A stretch of DNA of 64,000 nucleotides from Hymenobacter convexus. GTDB lineage: Bacteria > Bacteroidota > Bacteroidia > Cytophagales > Hymenobacteraceae. Of the stretch, positions 18,226 through 28,200 are shown one piece after another. Within the stretch, counting starts at the first letter, position 1; each line of letters begins with the position of its first letter. The notes under the pieces are model-generated. The model had not been told where the DNA came from, made no database searches, and saw only the letters and a list, made by a program, of their open reading frames with translations. Both the position numbers and the translations under genes were made by a program. The DNA lies in contig NZ_JAUQON010000003.1 in assembly GCF_030580955.1 (NCBI RefSeq), forward strand, positions 558,001 through 622,000. Reading direction: 5' to 3'.

Positions 18226-18993
18226 CTACTTCTTCAGATACTTGTTCAGCGCCAATTTCTTGTTGGCCCGAATGCCGTCCACCACTGATTGGGCGTTGAT
18301 AATCGCGCCGGCTTCGTTGGTGTGGGTGTGGTCGCCGGGGAAAAACTTCTTCACTTCCTCGGGGCCCAGCTTCTCGTATTTCAGCGCCGTGATGTCGTTC
18401 AAATCGATAAACGCCACGCCTTCCTGCTGGGCTACTTCCTGGGCCCACTTGCCAAAGTCGTTGCTGGCCCGGATGACCTTGCCGTCTTTCCACTCGTTGC
18501 GCGGAATCATGGAGCAGACCATCGGCGTGGCCCCTTTGGCCTTGGCCTCGCGGATAAATTTGCGCAGGTAGAAGCCGTAGGTGTTCACGGTTTCGGGGTG
18601 GCCGTCGGGCCACACGAGGGCTTTGGTTTCCTCGCCGGTGCCGCGCAGCACGCCGCGCCGGCCGGCCTTGCTGGTGTCGGGCACGCTGCCCTCGTTGTGG
18701 CCAAACTGCATGATGAGAAAATCACCGGGCCGGATGGCGTCGATGGTGGTTTTCCAGCGGCCTTCGGTGATGAAGGTGCGGGTGCTGCGACCGGCCTTGG
18801 CGTTGTTGCGCACTTTGATTTTGGTGGTGTCGAACAGGGCGCTGATGACGTTGCCCCAGCCCATTTGCGGCTTGTTGTTGTTGTTCACCGTCGAATCGCC
18901 GATGAGAAACAGCGTGGGCGGCGCGCTCGGCTTATGGAAGCTGGCCAGCAGGAGAAAAAGCGCCGAAAGGGCGAGAAGGGGTTTCGTTTTCAT
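18226..18993 (-). CDS. Rhamnogalacturonan acetylesterase (CE12, SGNH hydrolase), tandem paralogue
   Basis: Secreted 255-residue CE12-type esterase. Signal peptide about 1-22 (ALSALFLLLASFHKPSA). Blocks: LFLIGDSTVNN (nucleophile Ser), KAGRSTRTF, MQFGHNEGS (Glu replaces the usual Asp of GHND) and DHTHTNEAGA (catalytic Asp/His). With its neighbour at 17303-18103 it forms a tandem pair, and with 5713-7044 the cluster has three CE12 enzymes. Differences around GHNE and in the mid-region loop suggest they may attack different acetyl positions; this is inference. Confidence 0.9.
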   Translation of the reverse strand: MKTKPLLALSALFLLLASFHKPSAPPTLFLIGDSTVNNNNKPQMGWGNVISALFDTTKIKVRNNAKAGRSTRTFITEGRWKTTIDAIRPGDFLIMQFGHNEGSVPDTSKAGRRGVLRGTGEETKALVWPDGHPETVNTYGFYLRKFIREAKAKGATPMVCSMIPRNEWKDGKVIRASNDFGKWAQEVAQQEGVAFIDLNDITALKYEKLGPEEVKKFFPGDHTHTNEAGAIINAQSVVDGIRANKKLALNKYLKK

Positions 18994-19002
18994 GGTTTTT
19001 AA

Positions 19003-19129
19003 GAACGATTGTAGAGACGCAACACTTCGCGTCTCCTCGTTGCGGATGTTGTTAATCGGGCGTGATAGCAGAACTCTGTAGGGTCGTTCAACGCGGGAGA
19101 CGCGAAGTGTCGCGTCTCTACAATCGTTC
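19003..19129. repeat. Family-B intergenic inverted repeat, long arms
   Basis: Arms begin GAACGATTGTAGAGACGC and are mirrored at 19111-19129; the inner parts carry the GAGACGCGAAGTGTCGCGTCTC hairpin (imperfect on the left). It lies between GH2 and CE12 genes. Confidence 0.85.
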
Positions 19130-19131
19130 CA

Positions 19132-21465
19132 TTATTTCGTGGTTTCCATCGTCACGGTGCCGTCCGTCAGGCCCGGCGCGGAGGCTTTAACCGTAATCGC
19201 GCCACCCGCCGATTTTGCCTTCACGATGGCGATGCACTGGCCCTGGTAAGCTTTGCGCTGATTGGTCTGGTAGCCTTCGTGGCTGGCCACGTTGCCGTTG
19301 TCGACGGCGGCCAGCAGGGCCGGGCCGGTCATCGTGAAGGTGAGCTGGTTATCCGCATTCGGGCAGAGCACGCCGTCGGCGTCCACCACGCGGGCGGTGA
19401 GGTAGGCGGCATCGTCCCAGCTGGCACCCAGCTTCGGGCGGCTGGTGCTGAGGACGATGCGGGCGGGCGGGCCGGCCGTTTTCAGCTCGTCGGTGGCTAC
19501 TTCCTGGCCTTTGTTGCGGGCCACGGCACGCAGGGTGCCCTTGGCAAAGGTCACGTCCCAGGCGCGGGGGGCGTCGTTGGCCGGCTTGTCTTTTTTGCCC
19601 AGCGACTGCCCGTTGAGGAACAGCTCCACCTCGTCGGCGTTGCTGTAGGCCTCCACCTTGCCGTCGTCGTAGGTGTCGAAGTCGGTGGGCGTCCAGTTGG
19701 CCACCCAAGGGCCGGCGCCGGCGTTGCCTTCCTTGCGCACGAGGTGCACCACGGGGGTGGAGCTCCACCAGCTTTGGCGCTGGTAGGCAATGGGTTTCCA
19801 GCCGCCCACGCGGTCGAACAGGCCGAGGTCGGAGGTGGTGGCGGGCCAGTCGTTTTCGCCCAGGTAGTCGAAGCCGGCCCACAGAAACTGGCCGGCCATG
19901 AACGGATTGTCGCGCAGGGCCAGCCAGGCGGTAAGGGTGTGGCCGTTTTCGGTGCCAATGACCTTGCGCTCGGGCTTGGCCTGGTGGGCGGCCACCAGCT
20001 CGTTTTCGCGGTAGTTCTGGCCCACCACGTCCATCGTTTCCACGAAGCCGTTCTCGTACACCTTGCTCTGGCCGGGGCGGAACAGCGCCATGGTCACGGG
20101 CCGCGTGGGGTCGAGCTGGTGGATGAGGTCCTGCTGCATCTTGTATTTCTGGAAACCCTCAGGGTTGTTCAGGTTGTCGTGGATTTCGTTGCCCACGCTG
20201 TAAATCACAATGCTCGGGTGGTTGCGGTCGCGCAGCACCATGCTGCGGGTGTCAGCCTCCCACCATTTCGTAAAAAAGCGGTTATAGCCCTGCTCGCCGT
20301 TGTTTTTGGCTGCCGTCCAAGTGTCAAACGTTTCGTCCATCACCAGAAAACCCATCTGGTCGCAGAGGTCCAGAAACTCCGGCGCCACGGGGTTGTGGGC
20401 CGTGCGAATGCCGTTCACGCCGGCCTGCTTCAGCAGCTCCAGGCGATGGCGCCAGCCATCGAGCGGCACGGCCGCACCTAGGCCGCCCGCGTCGTGGTGC
20501 AGGCACACGCCCTTGATTTTCATTGGCACACCGTTCAGCGAGAAGCCGGTGGCAGCGTCGAATCTGGCTTCGCGGATACCGAAGGGCGTGGTTTGCTCAT
20601 CGAGCAACGTTTTGCCATTGAGTAGCTTCGAAACCGCTTGGTAGAGGCGCGGCTGGTCGGGCGACCAGCGTTGCGGGGACTTCACGGCGAGGCTCTGGCT
20701 GAAGTCGGCCGATTTGCCGGCGGCCACGGTTTGCTTGGTTTCGGTGGTCTGGACGGACTTGCCGCTGGGGTCAAAAATCGTGGTTTGCAGCGTGTATTCG
20801 CTGCTGGCGGCCGTCTGGTTCAGCATGCCGGCCTTCACCTGCACGGTGGCGTTGTCGGCCCCGGCTTGGGGCGTGGTCACGTACACGCCGCCTTCGCCAA
20901 AATGTGCCGGGGCCGTGCTCACCAGCCGCACGTGCCGGTAGATGCCCGCGCCGGTGTAGTAGCGCGAGGCCGGCTGCACCGAGTTGTCAGCGCGCACGGC
21001 CAGCACGTTGGTCTGGCCCTTGCCAAATTTCAGGTGCTTGGTCAGGTCGTAGCTGAAGCTGCTGTAGCCGTAGGGCCGCTGGCCCAGCGACACGCCGTTT
21101 ATCCAGACCTCGCTGTTGGCCATCACGCCATCAAACTCGATGCGGACGCGGCGCTGGGCATCGGTGGCCGGCAGCGTAAATGACTTGCGGTACCAGCCGA
21201 TGCCGGCCGGCAGGTAGCCCCCTCCCCTATTGGTGGGGTTGGCCTGGTCGTAAGGGCCTTCGATGCTCCAGTCGTGTGGGACGTTCAGCGTACGCCATTT
21301 GGCATCAGCGAAGGCCGGGGCTTCGGCGCCTTTGGCGTCGGATTTTAGAAAATGCCAGTCGTTGTCGAAGGGTGTGGTCACGCGCTGGGCCAGCACCGGG
21401 AAGCTGCCGAACACCAGGGCTATGGCGGCCGAGCGGCGGGCGGCGGAGAGGAATCTATTCATCAA
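19132..21465 (-). CDS. GH2 beta-galactosidase
   Basis: Secreted 777-residue exo-beta-galactosidase, probably acting on galactan side chains of RG-I. Signal peptide about 1-26 (PVLAQ). Jelly-roll sugar-binding domain (FDNDWHFLKSDAKGAEAPAF, VPHDWSIEGPYDQANPTNRG), immunoglobulin-like domain, TIM barrel with acid/base Glu in YSVGNEIHDN and nucleophile Glu in IGTENGH, then C-terminal DUF4982-like and Big-type domains (VEAYSNADEVELFLNGQSLG). All key residues are present and length is normal. It lies between the CE12 pair and the PL11 lyase in the leftward array. MM at the start leaves the first or second Met possible. Confidence 0.93.
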   Translation of the reverse strand: MMNRFLSAARRSAAIALVFGSFPVLAQRVTTPFDNDWHFLKSDAKGAEAPAFADAKWRTLNVPHDWSIEGPYDQANPTNRGGGYLPAGIGWYRKSFTLPATDAQRRVRIEFDGVMANSEVWINGVSLGQRPYGYSSFSYDLTKHLKFGKGQTNVLAVRADNSVQPASRYYTGAGIYRHVRLVSTAPAHFGEGGVYVTTPQAGADNATVQVKAGMLNQTAASSEYTLQTTIFDPSGKSVQTTETKQTVAAGKSADFSQSLAVKSPQRWSPDQPRLYQAVSKLLNGKTLLDEQTTPFGIREARFDAATGFSLNGVPMKIKGVCLHHDAGGLGAAVPLDGWRHRLELLKQAGVNGIRTAHNPVAPEFLDLCDQMGFLVMDETFDTWTAAKNNGEQGYNRFFTKWWEADTRSMVLRDRNHPSIVIYSVGNEIHDNLNNPEGFQKYKMQQDLIHQLDPTRPVTMALFRPGQSKVYENGFVETMDVVGQNYRENELVAAHQAKPERKVIGTENGHTLTAWLALRDNPFMAGQFLWAGFDYLGENDWPATTSDLGLFDRVGGWKPIAYQRQSWWSSTPVVHLVRKEGNAGAGPWVANWTPTDFDTYDDGKVEAYSNADEVELFLNGQSLGKKDKPANDAPRAWDVTFAKGTLRAVARNKGQEVATDELKTAGPPARIVLSTSRPKLGASWDDAAYLTARVVDADGVLCPNADNQLTFTMTGPALLAAVDNGNVASHEGYQTNQRKAYQGQCIAIVKAKSAGGAITVKASAPGLTDGTVTMETTK

Positions 21466-21549
21466 GTCGTTTTCGGGTGGGAAAGGAGGCAGCCGGTGGG
21501 CAAATGTTCGTTTAAATGCAATGGACGGTATCCTGCACCTACCTGCACC

Positions 21550-21575
21550 GTAGCGCGGACTTTAGTCCGTGCTAC
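21550..21575. repeat. Single family-C hairpin carrying the PL11 stop codon
   Basis: GTAGCGCGGACTTTAGTCCG plus TGCTAC, one hairpin of the family-C type. The PL11 stop TAG (21574-21572 on the minus strand) lies in its terminal GTAG. Third case in the window where a family-C unit provides a TAG stop. Confidence 0.65.
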
Positions 21576-23545
21576 AGGTTCTTCATGCCTTCGCCCAGGA
21601 AAAAGCCGGGGTGCGGGGGCTGGTTGTAGCCCACGTTTTCGCGGGCCACGCCGAGGCGGTAGGCGCGGTCCTGCATCAGCGTGACGAGGCGGTGCTGGGT
21701 GGGGATGGTGGTGCTGAAGATGAGCAGTGCGGAGTTGTCGGCGGTGCGCCACACTACTTCCTCGCGCCAGTCGCCCAGCAGGTCGGCGCTGAGGCAGGGC
21801 GTGGCTTTGCTGCCGTTGCAGGACGCCGCACCAAAGTCCTTGCCTTCGAGCAGCTTGGCGAACTGGCCGGCCTGGTAGTCCCACTTCTCCACGCGGGAGT
21901 CGTTCAGCAACTCGCGCAGCAGGTCGCCGTCCCACCACAGGCCGAAGTTGACGGAGCGCGGCGAGGGGCCGATTTTCTCGCCTTTGCAGGTGAGCAAGCC
22001 CAGCTCGGGGTTGCTCACCCACAGCTCGGCGCCGGGGTAGCGTGGGTCGATGTCGGCCGCCATGCCACGGCCCACGTCCTCGCCGGGCAGTTTGGAGACG
22101 AGCATTTTGCCGGTGCCGGCGGCGTAGAGGGCCGCGCCGGGGCCGTTTTCGTGGCCGGGCACCTTCTCCTCGTTTTCGTGTACGCCCCAGGCTTCGAGGC
22201 CGGGCAGGCTGGGGTCGAGGTCAGAGACGTGGAGGGCGTCGCCGTGGCGCAGGCCGGTGCTGAACAGGCCCATGCCGTTGTCGTCCACCACCATCGAGCC
22301 GTACACGATTTCGTCGCGGCCGTCGCCGTCCACATCGTTCACGCTCAGGCCGTGGTTGCCCATGCCGGAAAAGGGATTCTGGCCGTCTTTCGAGTCGAAC
22401 ACCCAGCGAGAGGTGAGCTGGCCGCCGCGCCAGTCCCAGGCGGCCAGCACGGTGCGGCCGTAGTAGCCGCGGCACATCACCACGCTGGGCTTGGCGCCAT
22501 CCAGGTAAGCCACGCAGGCCAGCATGCGGTCCACGCGGTTGCCGTAGCTGTCGTTGCCGCCGTTGCCGCCGATGCCGCCCCAGCCGCCCAGCTCGCCCCG
22601 GGCTGGCAGATAAGGCGTGCTGGCCAGGGCCGCGCCGGTTCGGCCATCGAAAACCGTGAAGTATTCCGGGCCGGCCAGGATACGGCCGTACTTGCTGTCG
22701 CGCGGGCTGGGTACGCTGGCGCCATCGGTGGGCACCGTCAGCGAGCGGTAGTCCTTGCCGGCATCGCCAATAGTTTTGCCTGCGCCGTCCACGGTGCCGT
22801 CGGCAGTTTTGCAGGCCACTTCGGCCCGGCCGTCGCCGTCGAGGTCGTAGGCCATGAACTGGGTGTAGTGGGCGCCAGCGCGAATGTTTTTGCCTAAGTT
22901 GATGCGCCATAGACGGGTGCCGTCCAACTTATAGGCGTCCAGAATGACAGGGCCGGTGATGCCGCTGGAGCCGTTGTCGCGGGCGTTGGTAGGCTCCCAC
23001 TTCAGCACGATTTCATATTGGCCATCGCCGTCGAGGTCGGCAGGGCTGGCGTCGTTGGCGGTGTAGGTGTAGGGACTGGTTTCGGGGCCGCTGCTCACGG
23101 TGCCGCCGGGCGGCGGCTGGAGGGGCAGGCGCAGGTAGCCGTTGGCCCAAGCTCTGACTCTGGCAGAGTGGTCTTTGCTGAGCTTGTTATTGCCTTTGAA
23201 ATATTGTGCTAACGTGCCGTCAACAGGTAGCACGAGGTACTCAGCGGCTACCCGAGTTGGGGAGGTAGCATCCACCCAATTAGTTCCGGCAGCCAAAGGC
23301 TTGTCGTTCAGTTTTACCGGCGGGTTAGCGTCACTCAGCCGATATATGTCAAAGGCCACATTAGCCGCATCATCAGCCAGCAGGCGCCAGCTGATGAACA
23401 CCTTCCCATCGGGCTGGGCTATGGCTACCACTCCCCTCCCCAACCGCTCGGGCTGGGCTTGCGGGGCAGCGGGTGGCGGCACCATCGATGGGCCTGCGCC
23501 CAATAACACTGTGGTGAGCAGCAAAGGCAAAAAGCGGGTTTTCAT
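21572..23545 (-). CDS. PL11 rhamnogalacturonan endolyase
   Basis: Secreted lyase (657 aa) that cuts the RG-I backbone by beta-elimination at rhamnose-galacturonate linkages, releasing unsaturated oligosaccharides for GH105. ATG at 23545 (MKTRFLPLLLTTVLLGAG) gives the better signal peptide than the ATG at 23563. The N-terminal beta domain (ERLGRGVVAIAQPDGKVFISWRLL) leads into an eight-bladed propeller with Ca-binding loops: DLDGDGQYEIVLKW, YDLDGDGRAEVACKTADGT, NDVDGDGRDEIVYG and DLLGDWREEVVWR. These and the GYNQPPHPGFFLGEGM C-terminus are typical of PL11. It directly follows the second susD in the transcription direction, as in other rhamnogalacturonan utilisation loci. Confidence 0.96.
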   Translation of the reverse strand: MKTRFLPLLLTTVLLGAGPSMVPPPAAPQAQPERLGRGVVAIAQPDGKVFISWRLLADDAANVAFDIYRLSDANPPVKLNDKPLAAGTNWVDATSPTRVAAEYLVLPVDGTLAQYFKGNNKLSKDHSARVRAWANGYLRLPLQPPPGGTVSSGPETSPYTYTANDASPADLDGDGQYEIVLKWEPTNARDNGSSGITGPVILDAYKLDGTRLWRINLGKNIRAGAHYTQFMAYDLDGDGRAEVACKTADGTVDGAGKTIGDAGKDYRSLTVPTDGASVPSPRDSKYGRILAGPEYFTVFDGRTGAALASTPYLPARGELGGWGGIGGNGGNDSYGNRVDRMLACVAYLDGAKPSVVMCRGYYGRTVLAAWDWRGGQLTSRWVFDSKDGQNPFSGMGNHGLSVNDVDGDGRDEIVYGSMVVDDNGMGLFSTGLRHGDALHVSDLDPSLPGLEAWGVHENEEKVPGHENGPGAALYAAGTGKMLVSKLPGEDVGRGMAADIDPRYPGAELWVSNPELGLLTCKGEKIGPSPRSVNFGLWWDGDLLRELLNDSRVEKWDYQAGQFAKLLEGKDFGAASCNGSKATPCLSADLLGDWREEVVWRTADNSALLIFSTTIPTQHRLVTLMQDRAYRLGVARENVGYNQPPHPGFFLGEGMKNL

Positions 23546-23576
23546 TGGAAAAAGGAAGGACAAGTCATGTTAAAAA

Positions 23577-23682
23577 GAACGTCATGCTGAACGCAGCCGA
23601 AGCATCTCGCGGGCAAGAGTAAACCTATCAATTGGATTACTTCGGCACGCGAGATGCCTCGGCTGCGCTCAGCATGACGTTC
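23577..23682. repeat. Family-A intergenic inverted repeat, ATGCT/AGCAT variant
   Basis: Arms GAACGTCATGCTGAACGCAG... and reverse complement, with ATCTCGCG/CGCGAGAT extending the pairing, around a variable centre. Lies between susD and the PL11 gene and may limit read-through from the susCD transcript. Confidence 0.85.
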
Positions 23683-23736
23683 GATTTGCTGCAACAACGT
23701 TCTGGTCACTGCAACTCAGTTAAGCCAGCCGGCGGC

Positions 23737-25266
23737 TTAGTTGTAGCCGGGGTTCTGCTGCCAGAAGCCCGGGTTGATGCGCAGCTCCAGCAGCGGAATG
23801 GGGAAAATCAGGTCGTGGTCGTCGAGTTGGCGGAAGCTGGCGCCCGCGGCGGTGGTGCTGCGCTTGAAGGCCGTCATTACCGAAATGGCGTTGCCGGTGC
23901 GCACCAAGTCGTGCCAGCGCTGGCCTTCGGCCACGAACTCGTAGCGGCGCTCCTTGAGGATGGCGGCGCGGAAGGCGGCCTGCGAGGCCGTTTCGGGCGA
24001 GGTGGCGGTGAAAGCCGTCAGGCCCGAGCGGGTCCGAATCTGGTTCACCAGCGAAATGGCCAGGGGCGGCGGGGTGCCACCGGTTTCCTCGGTCAGCACC
24101 TCGGCGTACATGAGCACCACGTCCTCGAAGCGGATGATGGGGAAGTTGTTGGGGTAGTCGGTGCGGTTCTGCACGCCGGCCACGCCCTTCTCCAGGAACT
24201 TGGTGAATTCCGGCCGGCCGGCAACGATGGTTCCGGAAGCGTTGCGAACGACCGAATCGAGCGTGGCGGCTTTGCGCTTGTCCACCTTGGGCCAGTTGGC
24301 GCCAAACAGGGCGGGCGGCAGCGTGAAATCGGCGGCAAAGCCCGTGAACGGCGACCAGTTGGTGGGGAACACCTGCCCCTGCTGCCAGGGAATGGGGTTG
24401 CCCAGGCCGGTGCCGCCCGACTGGAACTGGATTTCAAACACGGCGTACTTGTTGTCGTTGGCCGATTTGAACAGGTCGGCGAAGTTCGTCGCTACCGAGA
24501 ACGTGGTGGGGCTGGCGGCGGCGTACACGTCCATCAGCTGCTGCTTGGCCAGGGGCAAGGCCGTGGCCTGGCGCAGCGGGTAGCCGTACATGGTGAGGTA
24601 CACCTTGGCCAGCAGGGCTTTGGCGGCCCACTTGGTGGCGCGGCCCTTGTCGGCGGCGGTGTAAGTGGCGGGCAGGTTGTCGGCAGCAAAGAGCAGGTCG
24701 TCCACGATGAACTTATACACGTCGGCCACGGGCGCACGCGGCACCTGCTTCGACTGCTCAATGGTCAGGGTCTTGTCCACAATCGGCACAGCGCCGAAGA
24801 AGCGCACCAAGTCGAAGTAAGCCAGGGCGCGCAGGAACCGGGCCTCGCCCTTGAACTGGGGCACGCGGGCAAAGCTGAAGGGCTGAATGCGCTCCTGCAG
24901 CACGTTGGCGCGGTACACGATTTCGTAGAGGTCGGTCCAGGTGGCTTGCAGCTGCTGGGTTTGCGAGGTGGTGTTGAAGTTGCTCACGTCGCTGTAGTCG
25001 CGCTGCACGGTGGCAATGTCGGCGGCCACGTTGTCGGAGCGGAACTCGGCCAGAAACCAGTAGGAGTTTTCGGGCAACGACAGGGTGCCGTTGTAAATGG
25101 CTATCACGCCCTGGTTCACCTGGATTTCGTTCTGGTAAAACCCGTCCACCGTGTTGTTGGCCACGGGCTGAATCTGGAGAATGTCCTCCTTGCAGGAAGT
25201 GGCCAGGAGCCCGGCGGTGCCCAGGCCCACGGCGCAGGCCACTTGTTTGAGAAATAAAGCTTTCAT
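23737..25266 (-). CDS. SusD/RagB-family nutrient-binding outer-membrane lipoprotein
   Basis: Surface lipoprotein (509 aa) partnering the SusC encoded immediately upstream (25300-28416, gap 33 bp). Lipoprotein signal ends GLLATSC (Cys 25). Typical SusD stretches: VDGFYQNEIQVNQGVIAIYN, AEFRSDNVA, GEARFLRALAYFDLVRFFG, the mimic_SusD/SusD helices, and C-terminal LKERRYEFVAEGQRWHDLVR with LLELRINPGFWQQNPGYN. Length is normal and the frame intact. Binding specificity cannot be read; the PL11 downstream points to rhamnogalacturonan oligosaccharides. Confidence 0.96.
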   Translation of the reverse strand: MKALFLKQVACAVGLGTAGLLATSCKEDILQIQPVANNTVDGFYQNEIQVNQGVIAIYNGTLSLPENSYWFLAEFRSDNVAADIATVQRDYSDVSNFNTTSQTQQLQATWTDLYEIVYRANVLQERIQPFSFARVPQFKGEARFLRALAYFDLVRFFGAVPIVDKTLTIEQSKQVPRAPVADVYKFIVDDLLFAADNLPATYTAADKGRATKWAAKALLAKVYLTMYGYPLRQATALPLAKQQLMDVYAAASPTTFSVATNFADLFKSANDNKYAVFEIQFQSGGTGLGNPIPWQQGQVFPTNWSPFTGFAADFTLPPALFGANWPKVDKRKAATLDSVVRNASGTIVAGRPEFTKFLEKGVAGVQNRTDYPNNFPIIRFEDVVLMYAEVLTEETGGTPPPLAISLVNQIRTRSGLTAFTATSPETASQAAFRAAILKERRYEFVAEGQRWHDLVRTGNAISVMTAFKRSTTAAGASFRQLDDHDLIFPIPLLELRINPGFWQQNPGYN

Positions 25267-25299
25267 CGGAATGTATCGAATAAGGAGGGTGGGAAGACC

Positions 25300-28200
25300 T
25301 TACAGCGTCAGGTTGAAACCGAGGGTGTAAGTGCGGGCCTGCGGGTAGCTGCCGTTGTCGAAGCCGCCGGTTTGCAGGGCCTCGGGCGAGAAGCCGCCGG
25401 TGTAGTTGTGCCAGATGTAGGCGTTTTCGAGGGCCACGTAGAGGCGGGCGCCGCTGTAGAAGCGGGCCTTGGGCAGGGTGTAGCCCAGGGTGATATTTTT
25501 CAGGCGGATGTAGTCGGAGCTATACAGCCAGCGCGAGTCCAGCAGCGAGCTGTTCTGGGCCGTGATGTTGGGCGTCTTGCCGTCGCCGGGCTCGGCTTCC
25601 GACTTCCAGCGGTTGTTCCAGGATTCGGCGTGGTTGTAGAGGTAGCCCATGCCGGGGCGGTCGATGCTGCGGCCGATGAGCGAGTAGAGGTAGGCACCCT
25701 GCTGGGCGTTCATCAGCACCATCAGGTCGAAGCCCTTGTAGCGGAAGGTGTTCGTGACGCCAAAAATGTACTTGGGCGTGGGGTTGCCCATGATGGTGCG
25801 GTCGGCGTCCGTGATTTTGCCGTCGCCGTTCACGTCGCGGTACTTGATGTCACCCACGCGGGTATTGCTCAGCTTGGGTTGGTTGTCCACCTCGGCCTGG
25901 GTCTGGTACACGCCGATGGCGTCATACAGATAGTAGGAGTTGATGGGCAGGCCCACTTGCAGCAAGCTCACAAAGCCGCCGGGGCTGCTGCCGGTGGGCA
26001 CGGGCGTGTTGTCGTAGTCAAGCTTCTCAACGCGGTTCTTGTTGTAGGAGGCGTTGAAGTTGGTGCTCCACTCAAACGCGCCCACCAGGTTGCGCGAGGT
26101 CAGGCCCAGTTCAACACCCTGGTTGTACACTTCGCCGATGTTGACGTAGGTGCGGGTGAAGCCCGTGAGCGACGAAAGCGGCACCTGGTAAAGCAGGTCG
26201 GACGTTTGCTTGGTGTAGTAGTCGGCCGTCACCTGCAGGCGGTTGTTCAGGATGCTGAAGTCGAGGCCGTAGTTGAAGCTGGCCGTTTGTTCCCAGCCCA
26301 GGTCGCGGTTCTGGAAGCCCACCGGTGCGTAGCCGTTAATGCTGGCGCCGCCCAGCGAGTAGTTGCTCACGCCGAGCAGCGAAAACTGCGAGTCGTTCGG
26401 GATGCGGTTGTTGCCGGTCACGCCCCAGCTGGCGCGGGCCTTCAGGTCACTGATGAAGGTGACGCCCTGCATGAAGCTTTCGCTGGAGATGCGCCAGCCG
26501 GCGCTCACGGCCGGGAAGTAGCCAAACGGGCGGTTGGCGCCGAACTTGGAGGAGCCGTCGCGCCGGATGCTGGCCGACAGCAGGTAGCGCTGCTTGTAGT
26601 CGTACTGGGCCCGGGCGAAATACGAGAGCAAAGCCTCCTTGCCGGCCGTGATGTAGCTGCGGTTTACAGTCGAATTGGCGCGGTCGAACAGGTAGGTCTG
26701 GTCGTTGGGCAGCTGGCCGTTTTCCTGCTGCGAGAAGTCCACCTTGGTGCGCTCCACCGAGTAGCCCAGAATGGCGTTCAGGTTGTGGTCGCCAAACGAG
26801 CGGGTGTAGTTCAGCACGCTCTGAAACAGGTAGCGCGTGTTAAACGTCTGCGAGTAGCGCGAGGTGCTCAGCGAGCCCGGGGCGGCGCCCACCCAGTCGC
26901 GGCTGGCGTTGGTGGGCGTATAAATCTGGTCCTGGAAGTAGCCGTTGTCCATGGCGCCCAGCAGCTGCAGCTGGAGGCCTTTGTAGAGGTCCAGGTTCAG
27001 GCCCATGTTGGCGTTGAGGCGGGTGCGGGTGCCGTTGGCATCGGTGCGTTCCATCACGGCCACGGGGCTGATGTAGCGGCCCGAGTAGTTGTAGGTAAAG
27101 TAGGGGTCGGCGCCGGCATAAATGCCCGCGCCTTTCGGCGACACGGGCGGCATCTGGGCGGCGTTCAGGGCTTGGCCGCCGGTGCCGTCCACACGGCCCA
27201 GGCTGCTCCATTCCATGCTCGGGGCCAGCGTCATAAACAGCTTGATGCCCTTGCGAATCTGGGCGTCAATGTTGGCGCGCAGCGTGGCGCGCTGCAGGTC
27301 GCTGCCGATGATGATGCCGTTCTGGTTCAGGAACGAGCCATTCACGTTGTAGTTCACGTTGTCGGTGCCGCCCGACACGCCCACCGTGTACTGCTGCATC
27401 AGGGCGCGCTGGAAAATGGCTTTCTGCCAGTCGATGTAGTCCAGGCTGTCTTGGCCGTACTGCCACTTGGGGTCGTAGGTGTAGCGGATGACGTTGGTCG
27501 AGCTCGGGGGCACCCCGTTCACGGTCAGGCGCTGCAGGCGGGTGGTGCGCGAATCCTCGGGCCGGTTCAGGGTGGGGTTTTGGTTCACCCAGTCAATGTC
27601 GATGCCTTCCTTGCGCATCTGAATCCAATCCTCGGCCGACTGCACTTTCAACCGGCTTTCGGCTAGCTGCACGCCCGTATAGCCCGAAAATTGCAGCTTG
27701 GCTGCGCCCTTCTTGCCGCGCTTGGTGGTCACGAGTACCACGCCGTTGGAGCCGCGCGAGCCGTAGATGGCCGCTGAAGCCGCGTCTTTTAGCACCTCAA
27801 TGTTGGCCACGTCGGTGGGGTTGATGCCGCGCAGGTTGTCCACCGGCACGCCGTCCACCACATACAGCGGGTCGTTCGAAGCGTTGATGGAAGCCGCGCC
27901 GCGCACCCGAATCTGCAGGTCGGCGCCGGGCTCGCCGGTGGTCGTCTGCACGTACACGCCGGGCATCTGGCCCACCAGCGCATTCTCGATGCGGTTGACG
28001 GGCCGCTCCTCAATCTCCTTGGCGGTGATGCCCGTCACGGCGCCGGTCACGTTGCCGGCTTTCTGGGTGCCGTAGCCCACCACCACTACTTCGTCGAGGC
28101 CTTTGGCGTCGACATCCAGCACGGGGCTGATGGTGGTCTGGCCGTTGATGGCCACTTCCTTACTGGCATAGCCCACAAAGCTGAACACCAGGGTGCCGCC

